Source: Pseudomonadota bacterium
Lineage (GTDB): Bacteria; Pseudomonadota; Alphaproteobacteria; Rhizobiales; Hyphomicrobiaceae
NCBI GenBank assembly: GCA_023405815.1
Contig: JAEXXM010000056.1
Coordinates: 1 to 64,000 of the forward strand
Direction: 5' to 3'
Length of the DNA: 64,000 nucleotides
In this document: piece after piece, positions 7,035 to 15,542 of the stretch
Position numbering within the stretch: the stretch's first letter is position 1
Layout: each line of letters begins with the position of its first letter
Translations under genes and position numbers: made by a program
The notes under the pieces: generated by a model
Database searches by the model: none
Told to the model about the DNA's origin: nothing
What the model saw: the letters and a program-made list of their open reading frames with translations, nothing else

Positions 7035-7052
7035 GTCGGAGCGCTTTCGGCC

Positions 7053-7183
7053 CCTCATCCTCGGGCTTGTCCCGAGGACCCAGCCATCAGCGATCTCAGG
7101 TGCCAACGTGAGGCGTCATATGCGCGACGATGGCCGTCGGAGCAAGCGGAGTGTTGGGTCCTCGGCATAAAGCCGAGGATGAC
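7053..7183. repeat. REP-like paired palindrome 2
   Basis: Arms CATCCTCGGGCTTGTCCCGA and GGGTCCTCGGCATAAAGCCG about 70 bp apart, the same family as copy 1. It fills most of the 213-bp gap between gp8 and the major tail protein. Confidence 0.8.
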
Positions 7184-7247
7184 AATCGGGCCGGCGTTGC
7201 GCACCAGAACTGAAGTTGGCGGGCACGCAAAGGAAAGTGAGTGAGAG

Positions 7248-7661
7248 ATGGCGGCACAGAAGGGCAAGGACCTTCTTCTGAAGGTCGATAGCGACGGGGC
7301 CGGATCGTTCGCGACGATCGCCGGGCTGCGCACGCGCACGCTTGCGTTCAACGCGGAGTCTGTGGATGTCACGCACGCGGAGAGTGCCGGGCAATGGCGC
7401 GAGCTGCTGGCGGGGGCTGGTGTCAAGTCGGCGCGGCTGACGGGTGCGGGGATATTCAAGGATGCCGCCTCGGATGCGATCATCCGCAGCTACGTGTTCA
7501 ACGGCACCATCCGCGACTGGCAGGTGGTGATCCCCGATTTCGGCACCGTCGAAGGGCCGTTCCATATCGGCTCGTTCGAGCTGACCGGGCGGCATGACGG
7601 CGAGGTCGCCTTCGAGATCGCGCTGGAGTCGGCTGGCGAGCTGACCTTCGCCGCGACCTAG
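7248..7661 (+). CDS. Major tail protein, TP901-1 family (GTA gp9)
   Basis: 137 residues, ATG at 7248. Starts AAQKGKDLLLKVDSDGAGSF and contains LRTRTLAFNAESVDVTHAES and WRELLAGAGVKSARLTGAGI, hallmark of the TP901-1/GTA major tail tube subunit. The ends of the protein match the family's usual length, so it appears complete. Confidence 0.93.
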   Translation: MAAQKGKDLLLKVDSDGAGSFATIAGLRTRTLAFNAESVDVTHAESAGQWRELLAGAGVKSARLTGAGIFKDAASDAIIRSYVFNGTIRDWQVVIPDFGTVEGPFHIGSFELTGRHDGEVAFEIALESAGELTFAAT

Positions 7662-7718
7662 CGCCCCTCGACAACGGGCGCGCCTCTGGCATGCTGCGGT
7701 GATCGCCAGGGGGAATCG

Positions 7719-8045
7719 ATGACCACACTCGCTATCTACGTCGCTGCGGCGATTGCCGAGATCGCCGGCTGCTTCGCGCTGTGGGCGGTGACGCGGCTCA
7801 ACGCGTCGTGGCTATGGATCGCGCCGGGCGTCGCGAGCCTCGTCCTGTTCGGGTGGCTGCTGACGCGGGTGGATGTCGACTTCGCCGGTCGCGCCTATGC
7901 GGTCTATGGCGGCATCTACATAGCCGCCTCGCTCGGGTGGCTATGGGCAGTGGAGGGACGCATGCCGGACCGCTGGGACGTCCTCGGCGCGGCCATCTGC
8001 GTCACCGGTGCGCTGATCATTCTCTACGCCCCGCGCGGCGCATAG
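7719..8045 (+). CDS. UPF0060/YnfA-family small membrane protein inserted in the GTA cluster
   Basis: 108 residues, ATG at 7719 behind AGGGGGAAT. Four hydrophobic segments and family motifs IAEIAGCFALWAVTRL, YAVYGGIYIAASLGWLWAVE and PDRWDVLGAAICVTGALII. YnfA proteins resemble small multidrug resistance transporters; function is not established. It is not part of known GTA clusters, lies between the tail tube gene and the tail chaperone and is flanked by repeats on its right side, so it looks like a passenger gene. It is co-directional and may be co-transcribed with the tail genes. Confidence 0.88.
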   Translation: MTTLAIYVAAAIAEIAGCFALWAVTRLNASWLWIAPGVASLVLFGWLLTRVDVDFAGRAYAVYGGIYIAASLGWLWAVEGRMPDRWDVLGAAICVTGALIILYAPRGA

Positions 8046-8050
8046 GCATT

Positions 8051-8080
8051 GGGCAGTCGGCAATAGGCAATAGGCAATGG
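8051..8080. repeat. Short tandem repeat GGCAATA/GGCAGTC
   Basis: Four imperfect 7-mers (GGCAGTCGGCAATAGGCAAT) directly after the ynfA-family gene. The same motif recurs at 9386-9408. Confidence 0.6.
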
Positions 8081-8135
8081 TTTCCGACCTTTGTGCCTTG
8101 ACGCGCAGAGGGAAGCCGTGAGCTGCCACTACATT

Positions 8136-8225
8136 GTCATCCCGGCACTTGTTGCCGGGATCGAGCCTTGGGTTTGGCGCCGCAGCTGCCGATAGATGGA
8201 TCCCGGGGACAAGCCCCGGGATGAC
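8136..8225. repeat. REP-like paired palindrome 3
   Basis: Arms GTCATCCCGGCACTTGTTGC and ATCCCGGGGACAAGCCCCGG, a CCCGG-type variant also seen at 45049-45137. Ends 18 nt before the gp10 start. Confidence 0.8.
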
Positions 8226-8243
8226 AATGACATGGAGCTTTCA

Positions 8244-8615
8244 ATGGCAAATGCGCATCGCGGCGAGATCGAGGCCGTGCTGGACGGCAAGGCGTTTCGC
8301 CTATGCCTGACGCTCGGCGCGCTGGCGGAGCTCGAAGCTGCGTTCGGCGACGAAGACATGCTGGCGCTGGCGCAGCGCTTCGGCGGCGGGCGGCTTTCGG
8401 CGCGCGACTGCGTGCGCATCATCGGCGCCGGGCTGCGGGGCGCGGGATACGAGATCAGCGACGACGTCGTGCGCGGGATGCGGGCCGTGAACGGTGCGGC
8501 CGGATACGTCGATGCCGTGGCGCGTCTGCTGCGCGCGACGTTCGGCGACGAGGCAGAAGGGCGGCGCGCGTCGGCGGAGGAGACCGCAAGCGGCCCTTTC
8601 CCTGGGACGACGTGA
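8244..8615 (+). CDS. GTA gp10 family protein, tail assembly chaperone
   Basis: 123 residues. ATG at 8244 chosen over 8232 because GGAG at 8234-8237 is 6 nt ahead of it. ANAHRGEIEAVLDGKAFRLC, then LTLGALAELEAAFG and LSARDCVRIIGAGLRGAG, match the GTA gp10 (Rcc01692-like) family. Its last codons (SGPFPGTT) overlap, one base off, the conserved PFPWDDVM start of gp10.1, suggesting the two make a frameshifted pair as in lambda G/GT. Confidence 0.85.
   Translation: MANAHRGEIEAVLDGKAFRLCLTLGALAELEAAFGDEDMLALAQRFGGGRLSARDCVRIIGAGLRGAGYEISDDVVRGMRAVNGAAGYVDAVARLLRATFGDEAEGRRASAEETASGPFPGTT
8594..8600 (+). promoter_or_regulatory. Candidate -1 ribosomal frameshift heptamer C CCT TTC
   Basis: In the gp10 frame the codons are GGC CCT TTC CCT; a -1 slip at C-CCT-TTC re-pairs as CCC-TTT and continues into PWDDVMAAGF of gp10.1. 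Matches the X XXY YYZ rule. No start codon in the gp10.1 frame lies ahead of the conserved PFPWD residues. Confidence 0.45.
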
Positions 8616-8776
8616 TGGCCGCTGGATTCGGCCTGCTCGGGCTTTCGCCGGCGGCGTTCTGGGCGATGACGCCGCGCGAGCTGGCGGCTGCGTTGCGCGG
8701 GCGCCTCGGGCCTGCGGGCGCGGGACCACCCGGCAAAGAAGACATTGCGGCGCTGATGCGCCGTTTCCCCGATTAG
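8615..8776 (+). CDS. GTA gp10.1, phage tail assembly chaperone (TIGR02216-like)
   Basis: 53 residues from ATG at 8615 (GTG at 8612 also possible). GLLGLSPAAFWAMTPRELAA is the signature of this short family. Family members normally begin with FPWDxxM, and here those residues are encoded upstream of any usable start inside the gp10 3' end. Translation may therefore come partly from -1 frameshifting of gp10, yielding a roughly 175-residue fusion. Ends 9 nt before the tape measure gene. Confidence 0.82.
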   Translation: MAAGFGLLGLSPAAFWAMTPRELAAALRGRLGPAGAGPPGKEDIAALMRRFPD

Positions 8777-8785
8777 CGAGGCAGC

Positions 8786-9379
8786 ATGGCAGATTGGAAT
8801 GCGCCCGCCGACACGTTGACCGTGGCGGTGCAGGCGGACACATCGCAGTTCCAGCAGCAGATCGCCGATGCGTCGCGGCTGGGGCGTCAGTTCGGCAACC
8901 AGCTCGTCACGGCGTTCGACGGCATCGCCATCAAGGGCCGCGGCGTCGGCGATGTGCTGCGGGGGCTGGCGCTGAACCTGTCGCAGCTCGTGCTCAAGGC
9001 GGCGCTGCGGCCGTTGACGGATTCGATCGGCGGCGCGGTGGCGGGCCTGCTGAGCGGGGGGCTGGGGTTCGCGAAGGGCGGCGTGATCCAGCAGCGGCTG
9101 CCAGTGCCGTTCGCATCGGGCGGCGTGATCGCGAGCCCCGTGACGTTTCCGCTTGCGGGCGGGCGCGTGGGACTTGCGGGCGAGCGCGGTGCGGAGGCGA
9201 TCATGCCGCTGACGCGCGGACCGGACGGACGGCTCGGTGTTGCAGCGCAGGGTGCCGGCGGTGGCGTCAACGTCACGTTCAACGTGACGACGCCGGATGC
9301 TGAGAGCTTCAGGCGCTCGGAGGCGCAGGTGGCGGCGATGGTGGCGAGGGCCGTCGCGCTGGGGCAACGAAATTTGTGA
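8786..9379 (+). CDS. Short tail tape measure protein (GTA gp11)
   Basis: 197 residues, ATG at 8786 behind GCGAGG. TLTVAVQADTSQFQQQIADA at the start, a Gly-rich hydrophobic centre (IGGAVAGLLSGGLGFAKGGV), the FASGGVIASPVTFPLAGGRV and GLAGERGAEAIMPLTR motifs of tape-measure C-termini, and a C-terminal NVTTPDAESFRRSEAQVAAM. Siphophage homologues are several times longer, so the tail would be very short, as in RcGTA. Confidence 0.85.
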   Translation: MADWNAPADTLTVAVQADTSQFQQQIADASRLGRQFGNQLVTAFDGIAIKGRGVGDVLRGLALNLSQLVLKAALRPLTDSIGGAVAGLLSGGLGFAKGGVIQQRLPVPFASGGVIASPVTFPLAGGRVGLAGERGAEAIMPLTRGPDGRLGVAAQGAGGGVNVTFNVTTPDAESFRRSEAQVAAMVARAVALGQRNL

Positions 9380-9385
9380 AGCAGT

Positions 9386-9408
9386 GGGCAGTCGGCAGTA
9401 GGCAGTAG
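9386..9408. repeat. Short tandem repeat GGCAGTC/GGCAGTA
   Basis: GGGCAGTCGGCAGTAGGCAG immediately upstream of the gp12 start; related to 8051-8080. It occupies the place where the gp12 ribosome binding site would be expected. Confidence 0.6.
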
Positions 9409-9412
9409 CGGC

Positions 9413-10051
9413 ATGAGCTTTCACGAGATCCGATTTCCGACCGACATATCGCGCGGGGCGCAAGGAGGGCCGGAGCGGCGCACGGACGTGGTGGTGCTCG
9501 GCTCGGGGCATGAGGAACGCAACGCGCGCTGGGCGGACTCGCGCCGCAGCTACAACGCAGGGTATGGCGTCAAGTCGATCGACGATCTCGACGCGGTGAT
9601 ACAGTTCTTCGAGGAACGGCGCGGGCGGCTCTATGGCTTTCGCTGGCGCGATCACGCCGACAGCAAGTCGTGCCTGCCGAGCGGGAGCGTCTCCGCGCTC
9701 GACCAGGCGATCGGCACTGGCGACGGAACGCGCGTCGCGTTCCAATTGCGGAAGACCTACGGCAGCGCGCATGCGCCGTGGCCGCGTGCGATCCTGAAGC
9801 CCGTCGAAGGCAGTGTGGTTGTCGCGGTCGGTGGCGTCGCGGCGAGTGAGGGCACGGACTTCACGGTGGATACGACGACGGGCGTTGTGCTGTTCCAGCC
9901 GGGGCATGTGCCGGGTGCCGGTGCGGAGGTGACGGCCGGCTTCGCGTTCGATGTGCCGGTGCGCTTCGACACCGACCGGCTGGAGATCAACCTGCAAGGG
10001 TTCCGGCACGGGGCCATTCCTCACATTCCGATCGTCGAGGTGCGGCTGTGA
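9413..10051 (+). CDS. DUF2460 distal tail protein (GTA gp12)
   Basis: 212 residues from ATG at 9413. FHEIRFPTDISRGAQGGPER, YNAGYGVKSIDDLDAVIQFF and RRGRLYGFRWRDHAD are diagnostic of TIGR02217/DUF2460. Distal tail (Dit-like) ring that starts the baseplate. No clear Shine-Dalgarno sequence because a tandem repeat abuts the start. Overlaps gp13 (GTGA). Confidence 0.92.
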   Translation: MSFHEIRFPTDISRGAQGGPERRTDVVVLGSGHEERNARWADSRRSYNAGYGVKSIDDLDAVIQFFEERRGRLYGFRWRDHADSKSCLPSGSVSALDQAIGTGDGTRVAFQLRKTYGSAHAPWPRAILKPVEGSVVVAVGGVAASEGTDFTVDTTTGVVLFQPGHVPGAGAEVTAGFAFDVPVRFDTDRLEINLQGFRHGAIPHIPIVEVRL

Positions 10052-10911
10052 AGCAGATTTCACCCGAGCTGCAGGCGCACCTCGACAGCGGGGCGACGAC
10101 GCTGTGCTGGTGCTGGCGGCTGACGCGGCGCGATGAGACGCGGCTCGGCTTCACCGACCACGACCGTGACGTCGCCTTCGACGGGACGACGTTCGAGGCG
10201 GCGGCGGGGTTCACGGCGAGCGAGATGCGCGACTCGGTCGGGCTCAGCGTCGACAACCTCGAGGTGCAGAGTGCGCTGTCGTCGGAGCGGCTGAGCGAAG
10301 CCGACCTGGTGGCGGGAGTCTACGACGACGCGCGGGTGGAGATCTTCCGCGTCAATTGGGCGGCGCCGGAGCAGCGGGTGCTGATGCGCTCGGGGAGCCT
10401 CGGCGAGGTGCGGCGCGCCGGGCTGACCTTCACCGCCGAGGTGCGCGGGCTATCGCACTACCTGCAGCAGCCAAAGGGGCGGCTCTATCAATTCACATGC
10501 GACGCTGACCTTGGCGATACGCGGTGCAAAGTGCTGCTGTCTAATCCACTCTATCGCGGCGATGGCGCGATCGTCGCGGTCGCAAGCGAGCGGCGGTTTA
10601 CTGTGAGCGGCCTCGATGCTTTCGAGGACGACTGGTTCTCGCGCGGGCTGCTGACGTTCACCTCAGGTGCGGCGAACGGGCAGGCAATCGAGGTGCGGGC
10701 GCACGGCAAGAGCGGGGATACGGTGAGCATCGAGCTGTGGGCGCCGGCACGCGGGCCGCTCGAGGTGGGTCAGACGTTCGTCATCGCGGCGGGGTGCGAC
10801 AAGCACCTTGCGACGTGCCAGGCGAAGTTCGGCAACGTCGCCAATTTCCGCGGCTTCGCGCACATGCCGGGCAACGACTTCGTGACGAGCTTTGCTGGCA
10901 AAAATACGTGA
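10048..10911 (+). CDS. DUF2163 hub protein (GTA gp13)
   Basis: 287 residues, GTG start overlapping the gp12 stop. WCWRLTRRDETRLGFTDHDR, then LQQPKGRLYQFTCDADLGDT and the C-terminal FRGFAHMPGND identify TIGR02218. Four cysteines (TCDADLGDTRC and GCDKHLATC) are positioned like those that bind an iron-sulfur cluster in the RcGTA hub. Forms the tail-tip hub. Confidence 0.9.
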   Translation: MKQISPELQAHLDSGATTLCWCWRLTRRDETRLGFTDHDRDVAFDGTTFEAAAGFTASEMRDSVGLSVDNLEVQSALSSERLSEADLVAGVYDDARVEIFRVNWAAPEQRVLMRSGSLGEVRRAGLTFTAEVRGLSHYLQQPKGRLYQFTCDADLGDTRCKVLLSNPLYRGDGAIVAVASERRFTVSGLDAFEDDWFSRGLLTFTSGAANGQAIEVRAHGKSGDTVSIELWAPARGPLEVGQTFVIAAGCDKHLATCQAKFGNVANFRGFAHMPGNDFVTSFAGKNT

Positions 10912-10933
10912 TGCGTAGCGCTTGCGGAGACTT

Positions 10934-10963
10934 GCGTGGATGGCCGCCTGCGCGGCCATGACG
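10934..10963. repeat. REP-like palindrome of a second family
   Basis: GCGTGGATGGCCGC / GCGGCCATGACG around a 4-base loop, the rhizobial GGATGGCC...GGCCATGAC type. It lies in the 78-bp gap between gp13 and gp14. Confidence 0.6.
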
Positions 10964-10989
10964 TGAATAGGATGTGACCGAGTAATCGC

Positions 10990-11448
10990 ATGATGACGCA
11001 AGTGGCCTGCGAGGGCATTTCGCGAGACAGCATCGTGCGGGCTGCGCGCGGATGGATCGGCACGCCGTACCATCATCAGGCAAGCGTGCGCGGCGTCGGG
11101 GCCGATTGCCTGGGGCTGGTTCGCGGCGTGTGGCGCGAAGCTTATGGCTGCGAGGCGGAGACGCCGCCGCCGTACAGCCGCGACTGGGCCGAGGCCGGCG
11201 GAGAAGAGACGATGCTCGGCGCCGCGGCTCGGCACCTCGTTCCTATCGCGGCGGCCGAGGCGAAGGCTGGTGACGTACTGATCTTTCGGTTGCGCGCGGG
11301 GACGGTCGCCAAGCACGCGGCCATTCTTTCCAGCGAGACGACGATGATCCACGCGATGGAGGGCGCGGCGGCGTGCGAGGTGCCGCTGTCTGGCTGGTGG
11401 CGTCGGCGCATCGCCGGCTCCTTTGCATTCCCCGGGACGGTGCGCTGA
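10990..11448 (+). CDS. NlpC/P60 cell-wall peptidase (GTA gp14)
   Basis: 152 residues. Catalytic Cys in VGADCLGLVRG (about residue 40) and catalytic His in VAKHAAILSS (about 105), with IHAMEGAAACEV following, fit the TIGR02219 phage/GTA NlpC-P60 group. It likely cuts peptidoglycan cross-links during DNA entry. Stop and the gp15 start share the bases TGATG. Confidence 0.92.
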   Translation: MMTQVACEGISRDSIVRAARGWIGTPYHHQASVRGVGADCLGLVRGVWREAYGCEAETPPPYSRDWAEAGGEETMLGAAARHLVPIAAAEAKAGDVLIFRLRAGTVAKHAAILSSETTMIHAMEGAAACEVPLSGWWRRRIAGSFAFPGTVR

Positions 11449-14400
11449 TGGCTACGCTTGCTCTTGCCGCTGCCGGCGCTGCGGTCGGCGGCGCAGTGCT
11501 GCCGACCGGCTTCACGCTGCTCGGTGCGACGATCACGGGCGCCAGCATCGGTACGCAGATCGGCGCCATCGCCGGGTCGGTCATCGATCAGGCGCTGCTC
11601 GGCGGTGCGGGCAAGTCGCGCCACAGCGAAGGCCCGCGGCTTTCCGAATTGCACATCACGGCGTCGACAGAGGGCGCGCCGGTGCCGCGCATCTATGGGC
11701 GCGTTCGTCTCGGCGGGCAGGTGATATGGGCAACGCCGTTCGAGGAGGATGTCGTCACATCGTCGAGCGGCGGCAGCGGCAAGGGCATTGCGTCCGCGCC
11801 CGCCTCGACGACGACCGAATACCGCTACTATGCGAACTTTGCGGTGGCGTTGTGCGAGGGGGAGGTCAGCGGGCTCGGGCGCATCTGGGCGGACGGCGTC
11901 GAGATCGACCGGTCGCAGATCATGCATCGCGTCTATCTCGGGTCGGAGACGCAGGAGGCAGACGGCCTGATCGTCGCGCGCGAGGGCGCGGCGAATGCAC
12001 CCGCATATCGCGGTGTCTGCTACGTGGTGTTCGAGCGGCTGGCGCTGGCGCAATTCGGCAACCGGCTGCCGCAGCTCTCGTTCGAGGTCTATCGCTCGGT
12101 CGAGGCGTTCGCGACGGAAATCCGCGCCGTGGTGCTGATCCCGGGATCGGGAGAATTCTGCTACTCGCCGACGGCAGTGACGCAGCAGGTGGGGCTCGCG
12201 GGATCATCGCCGGAGAACGTGCACACGCGCCAGGGCGGAACGGACTGGACCGTCTCCATCGATCAGCTCGAGGCGAGCCTGCCGAATGCGCGCAACGTTT
12301 CGCTGGTGGTGAGCTGGTTCGGCACCGACTTGCGCGCGGGCGTGTGCGAGCTGAAGCCCGGCGTGGAGCATGCCGACAAGATCACCAATCCGGTGTCATG
12401 GAAGGTGGCGGGTGTGGAGCGCGCGTCGGCGTATGTCGTCAGCCAGCGCGAGGGGCGAGCGGCCTACGGCGGCACGCCGAGCGACAAAAGCGTGATCGAC
12501 GCCATCCGCGACCTGAAGGATCGCGGCATCGGCGTGACGCTCAACCCGTTCATCCTGATGGACGTGGCGGAGGGAAACACGCTTGCGAACCCTTACGGCG
12601 GCACAAGCCAGCCGGCCTATCCCTGGCGCGGACGCATCACGGTGCATCCGGCAGCCGGGCAGCCGGAGAGCCCGGACAAGACCGCAGCAGCGGCGAGCCA
12701 AATTGCGGCGTTTGTCGGTGTCGCAGGTCCTGATGACTTCACGCTGGTCGGTGACGAGGTGGTCTACTCCGGTCCGGACGAGTGGTCGTTCCGGCGGATG
12801 GTTCTGCATCATGCTTATCTGGCGAAAGCGGCCGGCGGCGTCGATGCGCTCCTAATCTGCAGCGAGCTGCGGGGTTTGACTTGGGTGCGCGATGGCGCCT
12901 CGCACTATCCGTTCGTCGATGCGCTGATCGCGCTCGCCGCAGACGTGAACGAAGTTCTGCCGGAAGCGAAGATCGTCTACGCAGCGGACTGGTCCGAGTA
13001 CTTCGGGCATCAGCCCGCAGACGGGACGGGCGACGTCTACTTCCACCTCGACCCGCTGTGGGCCTCGGCGGCCATCGATGCCATCGGCGTCGACGTCTAC
13101 TGGCCGCTGGCGGATTGGCGCGAAGGACGCGACCATCTCGACTATCAAGCGGGCGTTCGCTCGATCTACGAGCTGCCTTACCTCATCGGCAACCTGCGCG
13201 GCGGCGAGGGCTTCGACTGGTACTACGCGTCGGCCGAGGATCGTGCGGCGCAGGTGCGGTCGCCGATCACCGACGGCGCAGGCAAGCCGTGGGTGTTCCG
13301 CTACAAGGACATCAAGTCGTGGTGGCTCAATGCCCACTACGACCGCCCCGGCGGTGTCGAGAGCGGTACGCCGACGGCTTGGGTGCCGCAGTCGAAGCCG
13401 TTCTGGCTTACCGAGATCGGCTGCCCGGCGGTCGACAAGGGGGCCAACCAGCCGAACGTGTTCGTCGATCCGAAGAGTTCGGAGACGGCGCTTCCGTATT
13501 TCTCCAAGGGCACGCGCGACGACTTCATGCAGCGGCGCTTTCTGCGCGCATTCATCGAGGGGCTCGATCCGGCATCGCCCAACTATCTCGACGGGGCCAA
13601 CCCGGTGTCGGGGCTCTACGGCGGCCGCATGGTCGATCTCGACCACGTGCACGTCTACACGTGGGATGCGCGGCCCTATCCGGCGTTTCCGTTCGAGACC
13701 GAGGTTTGGGGTGACGGTGACAACTGGCGTCTCGGCCACTGGCTGACGGGACGCTTCTCGAGCGCGCCGCTGGCCGAGACGGTAGCGCAGCTCCTCAATG
13801 ACTACGGCTTTCAGGCGCACGACACCGGTGCGCTGAACGGCACGGTGCCGGGCTATGTCGTCGATCGCGTCATGGCCGCACGCGATGCGCTCGAGCCGCT
13901 GGAGGTTGCTTACTTCTTCGACGCGCTCGAGAGCGGGGGCGAGATCGTATTCCGGCATCGCGGTGCGGAGCCGCCGGCGATCGAAGTCGGCATCGGCGAC
14001 CTGGTCGAGACGCGGCCGGACAGCGCTCTTCTCACGCTCACGCGCGGGCAAGAGACCGAGCTTCCGGCATCGGCGAAGGTGCGGTTCATCTCATCAAGCG
14101 GCGACTACGGTCAGGCCGTGTCGGAGGCGCGCCGCATCGCCGGTGCAAGCGGCCGGGTGAGCCAGGCCGACCTGCCGCTCGTGCTGGAGGGTGCGCAAGC
14201 CGAGACGATCGCGGAGACGTGGCTGTTCGAGGCCTGGGCCGCACGCGAGCGCGCGAGCTTCTCGCTGGCGCCGAGCAAGCTGGCGGTCGAGCCCGGCGAC
14301 AGCGTGCGCATCGGCGGCGCGGATGGCGCGCGGCTCTATCGCGTGACGGAGATAGGCGAGCACGGCGCGCGCGAGATAGAGGCGCGCAGCATCGATCCGG

Positions 14401-15392
14401 AAATCTATGCTGCGGGGACGGGCAAGGAGCGACCGGGACGCGGCGGAGCGGCGACGATCACAGGGCAACCGCTGGTCGAGTTCATCGACCTGCCGCTGCT
14501 GCGTGGGGATGAGCCTGCCGCCGCGGGGTATGTCGCGGCGACGCAGACGCCATGGCCGGGGAGCGTGGCGATCTACGGATCGCCGGAGACGACGGGCTAT
14601 GTGCTCAAGGGCCTGGCGAGCGCGCCGGCGACAGTCGGAGTCACGCTCGATGACCTGCCGACCGGGCCCGAGGGGCGGATCGATCACGGCGTGCGACTGA
14701 GGGTGAAAGTCGAGGGCGAAGCCCTGACGTCATGCACGCTGCTGCAACTCTACTCCGGGCGCAATGTGGCCGGCGTGCGTAACGCCGACGGCGAATGGGA
14801 GGTGCTGCAGTTCGCCAATGCGGCTCTGATCTCACCGGGGACGTACGAGCTCTCCGGGCTTTTGCGCGGACAGGGAGGCACCGAGCGCGCGATGCGGGCG
14901 CCGGTGTCCGCGGGAGCGCGCTTCGTGCTGATCAACACGGCGCTGGCGCGGCTCGATCTCGCCGCGGCGGAGTTGCGGCTGCCGTACTCGTGGAGGGTGG
15001 GGCCGGCGACACGCGATATCGGCGATGCGACATATGTCGCGGCCGCGCACACGTTCCAGGGCCTGGGTCTGAAGCCACTGTCGCCTGTGCATGTCCGCGC
15101 GACGCGCAGCTCGGGCGACACTACGATCTCATGGCTGCGGCGCACGAGGATCGGCGGGGATGCCTGGGAGGCTCCAGACGTTCCGCTGGGCGAGGATGTC
15201 GAGAGCTACGAGGTCGATATTCTCGACGGCACACTGGTGAAGCGCACGCTTCCGTCGGCGACGACGAGCGTCACGTACACGAGCGCACAACAAGGCGAGG
15301 ACTTCGGCGCGCCGCAGTCATCGCTGGACGTGCGCGTCTATCAGCTTTCGGCCGCCTACGGTCGCGGCACGCCGCGCGAAGCGACGGTGTGA
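11448..15392 (+). CDS. GTA host-specificity/megatron protein with TIM-barrel domain (gp15)
   Basis: 1314 residues from ATG at 11448. A hydrophobic Gly/Ala-rich N-terminus (LALAAAGAAVGGAVLPTGFT) precedes HITASTEGAPVPRIYGRVRL, the tail-fibre hub start. About 400-720 is the GTA TIM-barrel domain with GLTWVRDGASHYPFVDALIA, YAADWSEYFGHQPADGTGDV and KPFWLTEIGCPAVDKGANQP. About 770-980 resembles the phage-tail_3 domain, and the remainder is fibronectin-like beta structure. Peripheral baseplate subunit for receptor contact and cell-wall hydrolysis. Much longer than phage baseplate genes but normal for GTA gp15. Confidence 0.93.
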   Translation: MATLALAAAGAAVGGAVLPTGFTLLGATITGASIGTQIGAIAGSVIDQALLGGAGKSRHSEGPRLSELHITASTEGAPVPRIYGRVRLGGQVIWATPFEEDVVTSSSGGSGKGIASAPASTTTEYRYYANFAVALCEGEVSGLGRIWADGVEIDRSQIMHRVYLGSETQEADGLIVAREGAANAPAYRGVCYVVFERLALAQFGNRLPQLSFEVYRSVEAFATEIRAVVLIPGSGEFCYSPTAVTQQVGLAGSSPENVHTRQGGTDWTVSIDQLEASLPNARNVSLVVSWFGTDLRAGVCELKPGVEHADKITNPVSWKVAGVERASAYVVSQREGRAAYGGTPSDKSVIDAIRDLKDRGIGVTLNPFILMDVAEGNTLANPYGGTSQPAYPWRGRITVHPAAGQPESPDKTAAAASQIAAFVGVAGPDDFTLVGDEVVYSGPDEWSFRRMVLHHAYLAKAAGGVDALLICSELRGLTWVRDGASHYPFVDALIALAADVNEVLPEAKIVYAADWSEYFGHQPADGTGDVYFHLDPLWASAAIDAIGVDVYWPLADWREGRDHLDYQAGVRSIYELPYLIGNLRGGEGFDWYYASAEDRAAQVRSPITDGAGKPWVFRYKDIKSWWLNAHYDRPGGVESGTPTAWVPQSKPFWLTEIGCPAVDKGANQPNVFVDPKSSETALPYFSKGTRDDFMQRRFLRAFIEGLDPASPNYLDGANPVSGLYGGRMVDLDHVHVYTWDARPYPAFPFETEVWGDGDNWRLGHWLTGRFSSAPLAETVAQLLNDYGFQAHDTGALNGTVPGYVVDRVMAARDALEPLEVAYFFDALESGGEIVFRHRGAEPPAIEVGIGDLVETRPDSALLTLTRGQETELPASAKVRFISSSGDYGQAVSEARRIAGASGRVSQADLPLVLEGAQAETIAETWLFEAWAARERASFSLAPSKLAVEPGDSVRIGGADGARLYRVTEIGEHGAREIEARSIDPEIYAAGTGKERPGRGGAATITGQPLVEFIDLPLLRGDEPAAAGYVAATQTPWPGSVAIYGSPETTGYVLKGLASAPATVGVTLDDLPTGPEGRIDHGVRLRVKVEGEALTSCTLLQLYSGRNVAGVRNADGEWEVLQFANAALISPGTYELSGLLRGQGGTERAMRAPVSAGARFVLINTALARLDLAAAELRLPYSWRVGPATRDIGDATYVAAAHTFQGLGLKPLSPVHVRATRSSGDTTISWLRRTRIGGDAWEAPDVPLGEDVESYEVDILDGTLVKRTLPSATTSVTYTSAQQGEDFGAPQSSLDVRVYQLSAAYGRGTPREATV

Positions 15393-15451
15393 GACGGCAG
15401 CGGAGCCAACCTCCCACTGTCATCAAAGAACTTCTGTTGAGTGTTTGAGAC

Positions 15452-15481
15452 GTGGATCCTCGGGACAAGCCCGAGGATGAC
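15452..15481. repeat. REP-like half element 4
   Basis: GGATCCTCGGGACAAGCCCG followed by AGGATGAC, a single arm without its partner, 60 bp after the gp15 stop. It probably pairs with the next element to make a triple array. Confidence 0.75.
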
Positions 15482-15542
15482 ATTCTATTGCAAGCGCGTA
15501 GAACTCTTTGACGGTCGAAGTGGCGAACGGTCGCCTTCCCGG

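Noticed and set aside
8129..10063. Very long open frame on the minus strand across gp10-gp12 (and similar ones across gp15, glnE, pepN)
   Set aside because: Mirror of high-GC coding sequence; Arg/His-rich translation with no domain, opposite to clearly recognised GTA genes.
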